Shown here piece by piece: positions 15,337-26,089 of a DNA stretch of 64,000 nucleotides (the first letter of the stretch is position 1; every line of letters starts with the position of its first letter). This stretch comes from JALORV01 sp963703945 (lineage in GTDB: Bacteria; Pseudomonadota; Gammaproteobacteria; Burkholderiales; Burkholderiaceae_F): positions 124,001-188,000 of the forward strand of contig CAVPGM010000010.1 in NCBI GenBank assembly GCA_963703945.1. Direction: 5' to 3'. The position numbers and the translations under genes are program-made. Below the pieces are notes generated by a model. That model was given only the letters and a program-made list of their open reading frames with translations, was not told where the DNA came from and made no database searches.

Positions 15337-15379
15337 CGCTCACCTGTATCCGCACCTGTTTCCGTCGAACGGGTGAGCG
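15337..15379. repeat. Short inverted repeat between convergent genes
   Basis: CGCTCACC (15337-15344) and GGTGAGCG (15372-15379) form perfect eight-base arms with a 27-base spacer, in the gap between the fadH stop and the response regulator stop. Surrounding runs such as GTTTCCCTGTTTCCC recall extragenic repeat units of GC-rich proteobacteria. It may be a terminator or a REP-like unit. Confidence 0.4.
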
Positions 15380-15413
15380 TCCCCAGTTTCCCTGTTTCCC
15401 TCTATTGCCTCGG

Positions 15414-16258
15414 TCAGGCGCGGTGCGCGTGCGGCGCCGAGCCGGACCGGTCGAGCAGCATCTCCACCTTGTCGCGGAAGCTGCGGCTCAACTTCACTTC
15501 CTGTCCGGACTGCAGCTTGAGGAAGCACTCGCCATTGAGATGCGGCCGCAGCGAGCGCACCCGGGCGAGGTTGACGATCGTGGAGCGGTGCACACGCTGG
15601 AATACCCGCGGATCGAGCATTTCCTCGAGTTCCTTCATCGTGGCGCGCAGCACGTGCGTCTGGCCGTCCGCGTGCAGGCACATGTAGTCGCCCGCGGCGT
15701 CGATCCAGTCGATGGTGGTCACGTCGAGGCGGATCGTCTCGCGGCCCGACCGGATCGGCAGCATCTTCGCGTAGCGGCGCGCGCCGCCGCACTGGCGCCA
15801 GTGCGGTCGGCAGTTTCCGGTGAGATCTCGCCATTGCCCTGCACGTCGGCGAGCAGCGCCATCAGTTGCTCGCGCTGCGCGATCGCCTGCTGCTGCTGCC
15901 ACTGCGCGCGAACCCGATCGAGGGCAGCGGCAAGGCGCGTGTCGTCCACGGGCTTGAGCAGGTAGTCGAGCGCGTGGGCTTCGAAAGCGTTGATCGCATA
16001 GCGGTCGAACGCGGTCACGAACACGACCATCGGCATGCTCTCCTGCGGCACCTGCGCGACCACTTCCAGCCCCGACAGACCCGGCATCTGGATGTCGAGG
16101 AACATGAGGTCCGGGTCTTCCTCGGCGATGGCGGCGATCGCTTCGCGGCCGTTGGCACACTGGCGCACGATGGTGATGTCGGCCGCGCCCTGCAGGCGCA
16201 GCTCGAGGCCGCGCCGCGCCAGGGGTTCGTCGTCCACGATCAGGGTGCGGATGGTCAT
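15414..16258 (-). pseudogene. LytTR-family response regulator, one frameshift
   Basis: A DNA-binding response regulator of about 280 residues. The receiver domain starts MTIRTLIVDDEPLARRGLEL (acidic pair DDE), with phospho-acceptor Asp in DLMFLDIQMPGLSG, Thr in VFVTAFDRYAINAFE and Lys in DYLLKPVDD. The C-terminal LytTR domain reads TIDWIDAAGDYMCLHADG, FQRVHRSTIVNLARV and GQEVKLSRSFRDKV. One indel near 15,790, in the linker, separates the domains. The start overlaps the stop of the sensor kinase by the classic ATGA (16255-16258), so the pair is translationally coupled. Resembles AlgR/LytR-type regulators; targets unknown. Confidence 0.88.
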
Positions 16259-17329
16259 GTCGGTTGCGTCGCCCGTTCGAATGGCATCGTGATCTCGAGC
16301 CGGAGACCCGGCCTGGAAAAGCGCACGGCGAGTTTCTGCTGGTCCCCATACAGGACGGCGAGCCGCTCGCGCGTGTTGCGGAAACCTACGCCACGCCCGG
16401 CACCGAGTTCAACACCCACCGGCAGGCCGGGACCGTCGTCCTGCACGACGAGCCGCAGCTTGCCCTGCTCCTCGCGCGCCTCGATGCGCAGCCGGCCGCC
16501 CTCTTCGCGCGGCGCCACTGCGTACTTGAGCGAATTCTCGACCAGCGGCTGCAGCACGAGCGACGGCACCAGCGCCTGCGTCACGTTCTCGTCGATGTCG
16601 TAGTCGAGTTTCAGGCGATCGCCGAACCGCAACTGCTCGATGCCCAGGTAGAGGTTGAGCGCGTCGAGTTCCTGCCGCAGCGTGACCTTCTTCATCGGGT
16701 CCTGGTCGAGCGTATACCGCAGGAAGTCCGACAGCCGCCCGACGGCCTGGTTGGCGATCTTGCCCTGGTTGTCGAGGATCAGCGTCGAGATGGCATTCAG
16801 CGTGTTGAAGAGGAAGTGCGGGTTCAGCTGGTACCGCAGCATCTTCACCTGGGCCTCCTGCGCGAGCGCGGAGGCACGCAGCATCGATTCGCGCTGCTCC
16901 TGCAGCGCCTCGTAGTACTTGATGCCGAAGTACAGGCCCGACCAGCACAGCAGCAGGTAGGTCGAGCTGAGGGTACCGACGAAGATGCCGTACCACGGTT
17001 CGCCGGCCATCGACTCGCGTATCGACCCAGCGCAGGTACGAGGAGTTGATGACGACGCGCCAGCCGAGCGCGACGAACCAGGCCGCGAACAGCACGGCCG
17101 GGACGACCACGACGAACCGCTGTCCCCAGAGACGGCGGTAGAGGTAGCGCAGCGGCGCCGAGAGCAGGAAACCGCCGGCGGCTGCCGCCAGCACGACCTT
17201 GATGTAGGACGTCGGCTTTTCATACAGCAGCGCACCCAGGTACTGGGTGATCAGGTACGCGCTCCAGCCAAGCGTGTGCAGCGCCCAGAAGAGCAGGTTG
17301 CGGTTGCGGCGGAGGTCGTCGAGAGTCAC
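16255..17329 (-). pseudogene. LytS/YpdA-type membrane sensor histidine kinase, one frameshift
   Basis: The cognate kinase of the downstream LytTR regulator. The N-terminal third from ATG 17329 is membrane-embedded with about four helices (FWALHTLGWSAYLITQYLG; VVVPAVLFAAWFVALGW; GTLSSTYLLLCWSGLYFG). The His_kinase domain begins VKMLRYQLNPHFLFNTLNA, with the phospho-acceptor His in NPHFLFN, and continues to an HATPase domain with QPLVENSLKYAV (N box) and VQDDGPGLPVG (G1 box). One indel near 17,025 breaks the frame between membrane helices. About 357 residues, usual for this AlgZ/FimS-like class. No extracytoplasmic ligand domain is visible. Confidence 0.88.
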
Positions 17330-17401
17330 CGCGGGAGCTTAGCGGGGCGGCCCCTGCCCCGGTAACGATTCGTCGCACGCCGGGCACCGCTCGTCCCACC
17401 G

Positions 17402-17874
17402 TCACTGCGCAAACCCGGTGACGTAGGCCGCGCAGCCCGCCTCGAAGCCCGGCCCCGCGCCTGCGCAGTGGCAGGTGTCGTCGAGCTCGTTTTCACGCGC
17501 CCATTCGAAGCCGGCCTGTTCCGGGGTCACGGCCTCCTCCGCGAAGGCGCGGCACCCCTCCACGAACCCCGGGTCGTTCCGCGAGGTACAGGCGAGGGCG
17601 TCGGCGATCCCGTTGCGCTCGGCCCAGTCGAAGCCGGCCTTGTGCGAGTTGCAGCGATCGTCAAGGCAGGCGTACCCGAGAAAGCCGCGCGGCGCGTACG
17701 ACTCGCGTGCGGATCACGGACGCACGCCGCTGCAGGCCTGAGCGAGGACGCCGTGGCCGCCGCGACGACCGGAGTCGCGTGCAGGCAGGTCACGGCCAGT
17801 GACGAGCCGCGTGACGAGCGGTCCACCGAGCCCTGCAGTCCTCGCCGAGGCACTCGCGTCGTCGCAGGCTTCAT
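17402..17874 (-). pseudogene. Cysteine-containing repeat protein of unknown function, frameshifted
   Basis: The C-terminal 100 residues read cleanly to TGA 17402-17404: repeats of about 45 residues with the pattern C, then GF[DE]WA, an asparagine, an Ile/Leu-Asp pair, C, and F..GC. Examples are CNSHKAGFDWAERNGI followed by GFVEGCRAFAEE, and AGFEWARENELDDTCHC followed by GFEAGCAAYV. Upstream, another copy (ECLGEDCRARW) appears in a different frame, so indels near 17,720 and 17,830 break the gene. ATG 17874 is the likely start. The repeats were not a track-level ORF because no intact start precedes them. Regularly spaced cysteines suggest a secreted disulfide protein, but I see no clear signal peptide. 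Confidence 0.6.
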
Positions 17875-18104
17875 GCGCGTACTCTCACGGGCCTCCCGGG
17901 CCCGACGGGTCCTACGCTAACGCCGCTCCTGGAACGTGCCGCGTCGAATTTGCGTCGGCCGCAGATTCTGACCGGCGCACAATGCGCGCCCGACAGTCGA
18001 GGCAGACTGCTGCTGCGATTTCCGCCGAAGCCGTGACGCACCTCGACGACGTCTTCGCCCGGCACGATCTACGGCGCGGCGACTGACTGCGACCGGCGAC
18101 TCGC

Positions 18105-18655
18105 GTGGCTGGGTCGCTTCCTCGCAGTCGCTGCTGGTTTGATTGCGCCGTCGCCGCCGAGGTAGCCAACCCGTGCGGTACTGCCGGGTGTCGTCGTCGG
18201 CGTGATCGACGGCGACACCGCCGACGTCCGACTCGACTCCGGGATGATCCGCATCCGCTTCCACGCGATCGACGCGCCGGAATCGGGGCAGCCGCACGGC
18301 AAGGCGGCCAAGGCCGCGCTGTCGCAGCTGATCTTCGGCAAGGCGGTCGAGGTGGAGCCGTTCGAGCAGGACCGCTACGACCGGCTGGTCGCGCGCGTCT
18401 GGCTCGACGGGCATGGACGTCAACGCGGAGATGATCAGGACCGGCAATGCCTGGACGTACCGTCGTTATGCCGACGACCCCGCGTACTGCACTTACGAGA
18501 AGGCGGCGCGCGACCTCGGACGTGGACTCTGGCGGCTGCCGCCCAGCCATCGCGTTGCGCCGTGGGAATGGCGGCAACGCAAGTCGCGCGCGGGGCGCTT
18601 CACCGACTACTCCCAGGAAACCGTCGCCGCGTGCGTTGCGGCGCTCGGCCGGTGA
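18105..18655 (+). pseudogene. Thermonuclease-like (SNase) protein, frameshifted
   Basis: A staphylococcal-nuclease-fold protein, probably exported. The core reads GVVVGVIDGDTADVRLDSG, IRIRFHAIDAPESGQPHG, KAAKAALSQLIFGKAVEV, QDRYDRLVARVW, then NAEMIRTGNAWTYRRYAD and GLWRLPPSHRVAPWEWR. The Asp of IDGDT, Arg and Glu of the IRIRFHAIDAPE block and Arg of YDRLVARV correspond to the calcium and catalytic residues of SNase. Indels near 18,190 and 18,412 break it. The start is unresolved: a hydrophobic stretch (WLGRFLAVAAGLIA) near 18,107-18,150 looks like its signal peptide, but the true start codon is hidden by an indel. Confidence 0.75.
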
Positions 18656-18667
18656 GCCGGCGCCGTC

Positions 18668-19525
18668 TCAACCCTTGGGCTTGAACGCGACTGCCATCAG
18701 CTCCGGTGTAAAACCCGCGAACGGACGGCCCGGCTCGGTCGCGTGGCGATAGAGGGCGGCGGCATAGACGCCCTGCATGGTCGCCTGCAGCGCCGACAGC
18801 ACGACCAGGGCGACGATCGCCAGCAGCAGCACGACAATGCGTCATGAACGGCAACCCGGCGTTGATCGCGCAACCAGGACGAGCCCGCCACCGGACAGCA
18901 GCACGACGAGGTACGCCGCGGCGAAGGCCAGCCCCAGGCCGACGGTCGCCGATCAGGTTCTCGCCCCACGTCCCGCGCAGCAGCGCAGCGCTCTCCTTGA
19001 CCGCGTCGATCGGGCCCACGTCGCGCGTCACGAGCACCGGCACGACCAGGAACGTCGCCAGCGTCCAGCGCGACGCCAATCAGCTTGACGACGAACCGGC
19101 CAACCCAGCCGACTCGCTCCTCGAGAGCCCGCAGCAGCAGGCCGACCGTGGCGGCGATGATGGCGTAGCCGAAGATGCGGCCGACCCGCGACCTCGCGAT
19201 GCGCGAGCCCGTCGCGGAGTGTCGGGTTGCCGCCGTCCATGCGGATCATCGCGGCGCCGACCAGCGCGGTATTGAAGAAAATCGCGACGAAATAGGCGAG
19301 CACGTAGAAGACGAACGCCACGAGGGCGAAGCCGGCGGGGGGATCACCAGTGGCGGCCGCAGCATCGAAGGCGCCAAGCGCCACCGCGGGGGCAACGAAG
19401 CTGCCGACCAGCAGCATCAGCGCCATGACCGAGAGCACGGGAAGCCAGAGAAGTTCCTTGTCTGCCCGGATGACGGACCAGGATGCCCTGGCCAGCGCCA
19501 GGCTGCGTGCGAAACGACCTGCCAT
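18668..19525 (-). pseudogene. DUF6159-like multipass membrane protein, frameshifted
   Basis: From ATG 19525 (MAGRFARSLALARASWSVIR) the product is an integral membrane protein of about 285 residues. Helices include LLWLPVLSVMALMLLVGSF and FALVAFVFYVLAYFVAIFF, followed by NTALVGAAMIRMDGGNPTLR, then WTLATFLVVPVLVTRDVG and a C-terminal pair in the region of 18,770-18,900. The phrase ALVGAAMIRMDGGNPT and the layout match DUF6159 family proteins, which are uncharacterised. Indels near 19,190, 19,070, 18,950 and 18,840 split it; the stop TGA (18668-18670) follows FKPKG. Possibly cotranscribed with nothing; both neighbours are separate units. Confidence 0.6.
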
Positions 19526-19612
19526 GACATCGCCCTCGTTTTTCTGCGTGAGGGAGCGCTTGTAGCCGTCGCGCGGCCTGCCGCGCAAGGGCAGGCAGGT
19601 GTGGCTGCGGGA

Positions 19613-19810
19613 TCAGACGTGCTTGACGCCGCCGATGCGCGCGCGGGGAGCGACAACCGACTTGGGTGACCCGGGCTTGCGCGCACGTGCCGTTTCCCAG
19701 GCCGTATGGACCGCATGCTCGACGACGTTGAGCAACGCGAGCACCATCAGAATGAAGGCAAGGACGTCGAGGCCAAGCAATTGGATGGTTTCCATCCAGG
19801 ACATTTCCAT
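19613..19810 (-). CDS. Small single-helix membrane protein, 65 aa
   Basis: ATG 19810 is chosen over an upstream in-frame start because a strong ribosome binding site (GGAGGAGA) lies seven bases before it. The product begins MEMSWMETIQLLGLDVLAF and has one hydrophobic helix (LDVLAFILMVLALLNVV) followed by a basic tail ending GGVKHV. No family recognised. It lies 87 bases upstream of the DUF6159-like gene on the same strand and could be cotranscribed with it. Confidence 0.65.
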   Translation of the reverse strand: MEMSWMETIQLLGLDVLAFILMVLALLNVVEHAVHTAWETARARKPGSPKSVVAPRARIGGVKHV

Positions 19811-20064
19811 GATCGTCTCCTCCGTCGGTGCCTGGCGTGCCGCCTGGCGGTCATCGGGCCATGCCAGTTCACGGGTTCGGTCTCCTGCAACGGCGCGCCG
19901 GGACATCGACTTGCGGTGATCGTAAACCAGTTTTGCTGCTGTGCAGCATAACTGCTTCTCACTTTTCGCAGCGGCGCTTCGGCTGCGTTACGTAAATCGA
20001 GCAGGCGCCTAGTGGTTAATTGATAGGGAAATGGACCTACGGCCGCGTCGTTGGACGTGATCCA
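19811..20064. other. Intergenic region, no gene seen
   Basis: This 254-base stretch is less GC-rich than its surroundings and holds the promoter region of the minus-strand membrane protein gene. A short palindrome TGCTGTGCAGCA (19938-19949) is visible. I see no tRNA or small RNA that I can support. Confidence 0.35.
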
Positions 20065-20092
20065 GAAACAAGAAGGCCGGCATTGCCGGCCC
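20065..20092 (-). terminator. Rho-independent terminator
   Basis: Stem GGCCGGC (20075-20081) and GCCGGCC (20085-20091) with a three-base loop. On the minus strand it is followed by TTCTTGTTT. It sits about 40 bases downstream of the stop of the minus-strand gene at 20133-20528, in the right orientation to end its transcript. Confidence 0.8.
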
Positions 20093-20132
20093 TCTGACTA
20101 ACCCCTAACCCCTACCCCCAAGTCATTTCCAC

Positions 20133-20528
20133 TCAGGGGAACTGGATCTTTCCACGAGGCGGCGCGCCCTGACCCAGCGCGGCGGCGGCTCCCGCGTCCG
20201 GAATCACGATCGAAGATGCCTGCTGCCGGCGCATCTCCTGCAGTTCCTGCATGGTCTCGTCGAAAGCGATCTTGGCGCCTTCGGCAAAGCCTGCGCAGGC
20301 TGCGGCCAGGTTCGTCGCGGGAATTTCGAACGACAGCGGCAACACGCCGGCCGGCGTCATGATCTGTGCCTGGCCCACGTAGACGGACGCGCGCGCCGGA
20401 TCGGTCGAGCCGTCGGACTTCACCGGCGTCATCACGCGTATCGTGCCGACCTTGCGATCGGAATAGGTGTCCTCGCGATACAGGTCGTTGACGTCCATGC
20501 GGGGATCGGGTGCGTTCGGGCCGGCCAT
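20133..20528 (-). CDS. Conserved hypothetical protein, 131 aa
   Basis: Intact frame from ATG 20528 (MAGPNAPDPRMDVNDLYRED). It contains TYSDRKVGTIRVMTPVKSDG, SVYVGQAQIMTPAGVLPLSF and EIPATNLAAACAGFAEGAK, then a helical tail with a glutamine-rich turn. No signal peptide or membrane helix, so it is probably cytosolic. I recognise it as a conserved proteobacterial protein of unknown function, not as an enzyme. A terminator follows. The small membrane protein gene upstream on the same strand ends 60 bases before it. Confidence 0.7.
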   Translation of the reverse strand: MAGPNAPDPRMDVNDLYREDTYSDRKVGTIRVMTPVKSDGSTDPARASVYVGQAQIMTPAGVLPLSFEIPATNLAAACAGFAEGAKIAFDETMQELQEMRRQQASSIVIPDAGAAAALGQGAPPRGKIQFP

Positions 20529-20588
20529 GTCTGCGTCCTCAGAGTGTGTTCGTGCCGCGCGACGCGCGGCGAATGCCGGCGCACGTTA

Positions 20589-20810
20589 TCAGAATTTCGC
20601 GTCGCCTTGGCCGCTCCCCGATCCGCCCCCGGGTTCGATCCAGCGGCCCTCGCGCGGCCACGGCGACAGCGCCAGGTAATAGAACAGGATCAGGTTCACG
20701 AGCGGGATCGACGCCATGATCGCGAGCCAGGGCGGAAAGCCCATGCGCGGCAGGATCTTCCAGAACGCGACGAGCTGCAGCAGTGAGAGGATGAGAAAAG
20801 CGCGGATCAT
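20589..20810 (-). CDS. Small membrane protein, 73 aa
   Basis: From ATG 20810: MIRAFLILSLLQLVAFWKIL, then a second helix WLAIMASIPLVNLILFYYLA, and a short hydrophilic glycine/serine-rich tail. Two-helix hairpin proteins of this size with a PWLAIMASIPLVNL-like core are common near genes for membrane or secreted proteins and have no assigned role. It is probably cotranscribed with the 131-residue gene downstream. Confidence 0.65.
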   Translation of the reverse strand: MIRAFLILSLLQLVAFWKILPRMGFPPWLAIMASIPLVNLILFYYLALSPWPREGRWIEPGGGSGSGQGDAKF

Positions 20811-20986
20811 GCGGCACTCCAGCAGCGGGCGACTCCAGCGGCGATGGCCGGGATTCTGGCAGGTCGACGAACTTCGGCAAGGCTCTCGGCATTTGCGCCG
20901 GAACGATTCGGGCAGACCCGCTTTTCACGGCGAAAAGAGTTAACTTGTCAGCACCCTATGACGTCAGAAGCGTTGCGGAGCCGGAC

Positions 20987-22807
20987 ATGAGCAAGCTGGT
21001 GGAATGCGTGCCCAATTTTTCCGAAGGGCGCGACGCCGCGGTGATCCGCGGCATCGCGGCGGAAATCGAGGCTGTCCGCGGCGTGACGCTGCTCGACGTC
21101 GACCCGGGCGAAGACACCAACCGCACGGTAATCACCTTCGTCGGTCCACCGGAGGCGGTGGTCGAGGCGGCCTTCCGCGCCGGCAAGCGCGCCGCCGAGA
21201 CCATCGACATGACGAAACATCACGGCAGCCACGCGCGCATGGGCGCGATGGACGTCTGCCCCTTCGTGCCTGTCGCCGGTGTCACCATGGCCGACTGCGT
21301 AGCGCTGGCCAGGGAATGCGGCCGCCGCATCGGCGAACTCGGCATCCCGGTGTACCTCTACGAGCACGCCGCAGCGAGCCCGTTCCGCAGCAACCTTGCC
21401 GCCGTGCGGGCCGGCGAGTACGAGGGGCTGGCAAGCAAACTGGCGCAGCCGGACTGGAGGCCCGATTTCGGCCCGGCCAGGCACAATCCGCGGTCCGGCG
21501 CCTACATCATCGGCGCGCGCGAGTTCCTGATCGCCTACAACGTCAATCTGGCAACGACCGACAAGCGGTACGCGGACGACATCGCCTACAACCTGCGCGA
21601 GCGCGGCCGCCACAAGCGCAGCGGCAACGTCACACCTTTCTACTACAAGGGCGACGTGGTGGTGTTCGGCAAGGACCACTTCCCCTGCGGCGCCTGCGAT
21701 CATGTCGCGAAGTCATGGGACGCGCTCGCGGCGCATTACCGCGACGCCCACGGCAAGGACCTGGCCGCCCGCTACGCCGCACTCGAATACCCGGCAGAGG
21801 CGGTCGCGGGAAGGCCCGTGTACGCGGACGGCCGCTTCTCGCACGTCAAGGCGGTCGGCTGGGTGGTCGACAAGTACCGTCGCGCGCAGATCTCCATCAA
21901 CCTGACCGATTTCAAGGTGACGCCGGCCCATGCGGTCCTGGAGGCCGCGCGAGAGGAAGCCGCGCTGCGCGGCATTGCCGTCACCGGTTCCGAGATCGTC
22001 GGCGTGGTCCCGTTCGACGCGATGCTGGAGTCCGGCCGCTACTACCTGCGTCGCATGCGCAAGTCCACCGGGCTCCCGCTCGGCGACGTGATCGAAACCG
22101 CGGTGCAGGCCATGGGCCTGCGCGACGTCGCGCCGTTCGAAACGGAGAAGAAGGTACTGGGCCTGCCCCGCCCCGCCGGTGACCTGGTCCGCAAGACAGT
22201 CGGCGAGTTCGTCGACGAGGTCTCGCGCGACACGCCAGCTCCGGGCGGCGGTTCGATCGCCGCGCTGTCGGGCTCGATCGGCGCGGCGCTGGCCGCGATG
22301 GTCGCGAACCTCACGGCCGGCAAGGCCGAGTTTGCCGGCCGCTACGAGGAACTGGACGAGCTTGCCGCCAGGGCGCAAGGCGTCAAGGACCTCCTGCTGG
22401 CCGCGGTCGACGCGGACACGCAGGCCTTCAACGGCGTCATGGACGCCCTGCGCATGCCGAAGGACACGTCGGAGCAGAAGTCCGCGCGCAGCCAGGCGCT
22501 CCAGTCCGGCTACAGGCACGCCACCGAGGTCCCGTTGCAGACTGCCCGGCAGTGCCGCGCGGCACTGGAACTGTGCCTGCTGGCCGCGCGCTGCGGCAAC
22601 GACGTCATGATTACCGACGCCGGAGTCGGCGCCCTGGTCGCCCTCGCGGGGGTGAAGGGTGCGGCCTACAACGCGCGCATCAACCTGAAATCGATCAAGG
22701 ATCCCGAATTCGTCGAGCGCGCCGGCGCCGAGATCGCGCACCTCCTCGACGAGAGCCGGAGCATTGCCGACCTCGTCGAACGCGAGGTCGAGCGCGTAGT
22801 GGGCTGA
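20987..22807 (+). CDS. ftcD: Bifunctional glutamate formimidoyltransferase/formimidoyl-THF cyclodeaminase
   Basis: Intact 606-residue fusion. The N-terminal part (1 to about 320) is the formiminotransferase: MSKLVECVPNFSEGRD, TLLDVDPGEDTNRTVITFVG, MTKHHGSHARMGAMDVCPFV and GIPVYLYEHAA. The C-terminal part (about 390-606) is the cyclodeaminase, with TPAPGGGSIAALSGSIGAAL. It moves the formimino group of formiminoglutamate to tetrahydrofolate and releases ammonia. ATG 20987 is preferred, with GGAG eight bases upstream; a TTG in frame at 20945 is the alternative. It lies directly before hutU and hutI, so histidine degradation here probably ends by this folate route and not by HutF/HutG or HutE. 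The fusion is common in animals and some bacteria. Confidence 0.95.
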   Translation: MSKLVECVPNFSEGRDAAVIRGIAAEIEAVRGVTLLDVDPGEDTNRTVITFVGPPEAVVEAAFRAGKRAAETIDMTKHHGSHARMGAMDVCPFVPVAGVTMADCVALARECGRRIGELGIPVYLYEHAAASPFRSNLAAVRAGEYEGLASKLAQPDWRPDFGPARHNPRSGAYIIGAREFLIAYNVNLATTDKRYADDIAYNLRERGRHKRSGNVTPFYYKGDVVVFGKDHFPCGACDHVAKSWDALAAHYRDAHGKDLAARYAALEYPAEAVAGRPVYADGRFSHVKAVGWVVDKYRRAQISINLTDFKVTPAHAVLEAAREEAALRGIAVTGSEIVGVVPFDAMLESGRYYLRRMRKSTGLPLGDVIETAVQAMGLRDVAPFETEKKVLGLPRPAGDLVRKTVGEFVDEVSRDTPAPGGGSIAALSGSIGAALAAMVANLTAGKAEFAGRYEELDELAARAQGVKDLLLAAVDADTQAFNGVMDALRMPKDTSEQKSARSQALQSGYRHATEVPLQTARQCRAALELCLLAARCGNDVMITDAGVGALVALAGVKGAAYNARINLKSIKDPEFVERAGAEIAHLLDESRSIADLVEREVERVVG

Positions 22808-22884
22808 TCTTCGGACGTCTGCGCCTGTGCTGCCGGACACGCCGAGCCTGAATCCAACCGTGGCAGGGATGCTATAAGGCGCGC

Positions 22885-24562
<1,678 letters not shown>

Positions 24563-24599
24563 AGGCACCACCGTCGCCGGTTTCGCCGTACCTTCCGAC

Positions 24600-24672
24600 T
24601 AACCCCTTCCTCCCCTTCCTCCCCTTCCTGCCCTTCCTGTCCGCCCTTCCTGCCTTCCCCCTTCCCATCCCC
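24600..24672 (+). repeat. Polypyrimidine tandem tract directly upstream of hutI
   Basis: About 70 bases of almost pure C and T made of degenerate repeats of CCCTTCCT run up to the ATG of hutI. The hutI ribosome binding site would have to lie inside this tract, yet no purine-rich Shine-Dalgarno is present. On the other strand it is a polypurine run, capable of triplex formation. Its role is unknown. Confidence 0.7.
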
Positions 24673-25946
24673 ATGCGAAGCATCTGGCGCAACCTCTCCC
24701 TCCTCACCTGCGACGACGGGCGCCGCGTCTTCGTCGACGGCGCGTCGTCACCGACGACGACACGATCACGTGGGTCGGCGCAGCGCAGGACCTGCCGGCC
24801 GGCATCGCAGCCGATCGCACCATCGAACTCGCGGGTCGCTGGCTGACGCCGGGACTCATCGACTGCCACACGCACATCGTGTTCGGCGGTCAGCGCGCCG
24901 CGGAGTTCGCTCGCCGCACCGCCGGCACGAGTTACGCTGACATCGCACGCGAGGGCGGCGGCATCCTGAACACCGTGCGCGCGACTCGCGCGGCCAGCGT
25001 CGACGAACTCGTGCGACGCAGCGAGCCACGGCTGCGTGCGCTGCTGCAGGAAGGCGTGACGACGGTCGAGATCAAGTCGGGGTACGGGCTGGACTTCGAG
25101 TCGGAGCGGCGCATGCTGCTTGCGGCCCGCGCACTGGAGCAGCGGCTGCCGGTGACCGTCGTGACCTCGCTGCTCGCGGCGCACGCGACACCGCCCGAGT
25201 TCAAGGGACGCGAGGACGCCTACATCGACTTGATCGCCGAGGAGTGGTTGCCGCGCTTCGCTCAGGAGCGTTGCCCTGGCCCCGACGCCCTGCCGACCGC
25301 GCGGGAGAGTGCGCCGGCAACGGAGCGGAAGCTGGTCGACATGGTGGATGCGTACTGCGAGAGCATCGCGTTCAGCGCGACGCAGTGCGACCGGCTCTTC
25401 GCCGCCGCGATGGCGCACGGCTGGCCGGTGCGGCTGCATGCCGAGCAGATCAGCAACATCGGCGGCAGCCGCATGGCCGCGCGTCACGGTGCGCTCGCCT
25501 GCGATCATCTCGAATACGCGACGGAAGACGACGCGATCGAACTGGCGCGGGCCGGCACCGTCGCGGTGCTGCTGCCCGTCGCGTATTACGTGCTCGCCGA
25601 TCCGCGCCTGCCGCCGATCGACCTGTTCCGCGCGCACCGCGTGCCCATGGCGGTCGCGAGCGACGCGAATCCCGGCTCGGCACCCGGCGCGTCGCTGCAG
25701 ACCGCGATGAACATGGCACGCCGGCTGTTCGGCATGACGAGCGACGAGGTGCTCGACGGCGTCACGCGCAATGCCGCTCGCGCACTCGGACTGGGCGATC
25801 GGCTGGGCCAGATCGCGCCGGGCTTCCGGGCGGACTTCGCGGCGTGGTCGATCGATACGCCTGACGAACTCGGTTACTGGATCGGCTTCAATCCGTGCAG
25901 CATGGTCGTGCGCGGTGGCGAGATCGTGCTGGAGCGGGACGCATGA
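24673..25946 (+). pseudogene. hutI: Imidazolonepropionase HutI, one frameshift
   Basis: Hydrolyses imidazolonepropionate to formiminoglutamate, the substrate of the FtcD encoded upstream. An amidohydrolase-fold enzyme: the first metal motif is in LTPGLIDCHTHIVFGGQR, substrate-binding parts in TTVEIKSGYGLD, metal His in LHAEQISNIGG and Asp in VASDANPGSAPG. One base appears missing near 24,755 (expected GAVVTDDDTITWVG). About 424 residues. No purine-rich ribosome binding site is visible ahead of ATG 24673, because the pyrimidine tract fills that place; coupling to hutU is unlikely at this 110-base distance. Confidence 0.92.
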
Positions 25947-26089
25947 ACGCAGCACAGGATGACCGAGCGATGGCAAGGCTGGGCTCGCCGAACATCAGCC
26001 GCCGGCACAACGACAGCTTTGCGGCGTCCCGCGGGTGCGTCGTATCCTGCGCGTCCTGCACCTGGCCACACCTGCGCGAAGTCCCTGCG

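Noticed and set aside
19930..20060. tRNA or small RNA gene
   Set aside because: Only short palindromes are present; no cloverleaf or conserved TpsiC-like sequence could be found.
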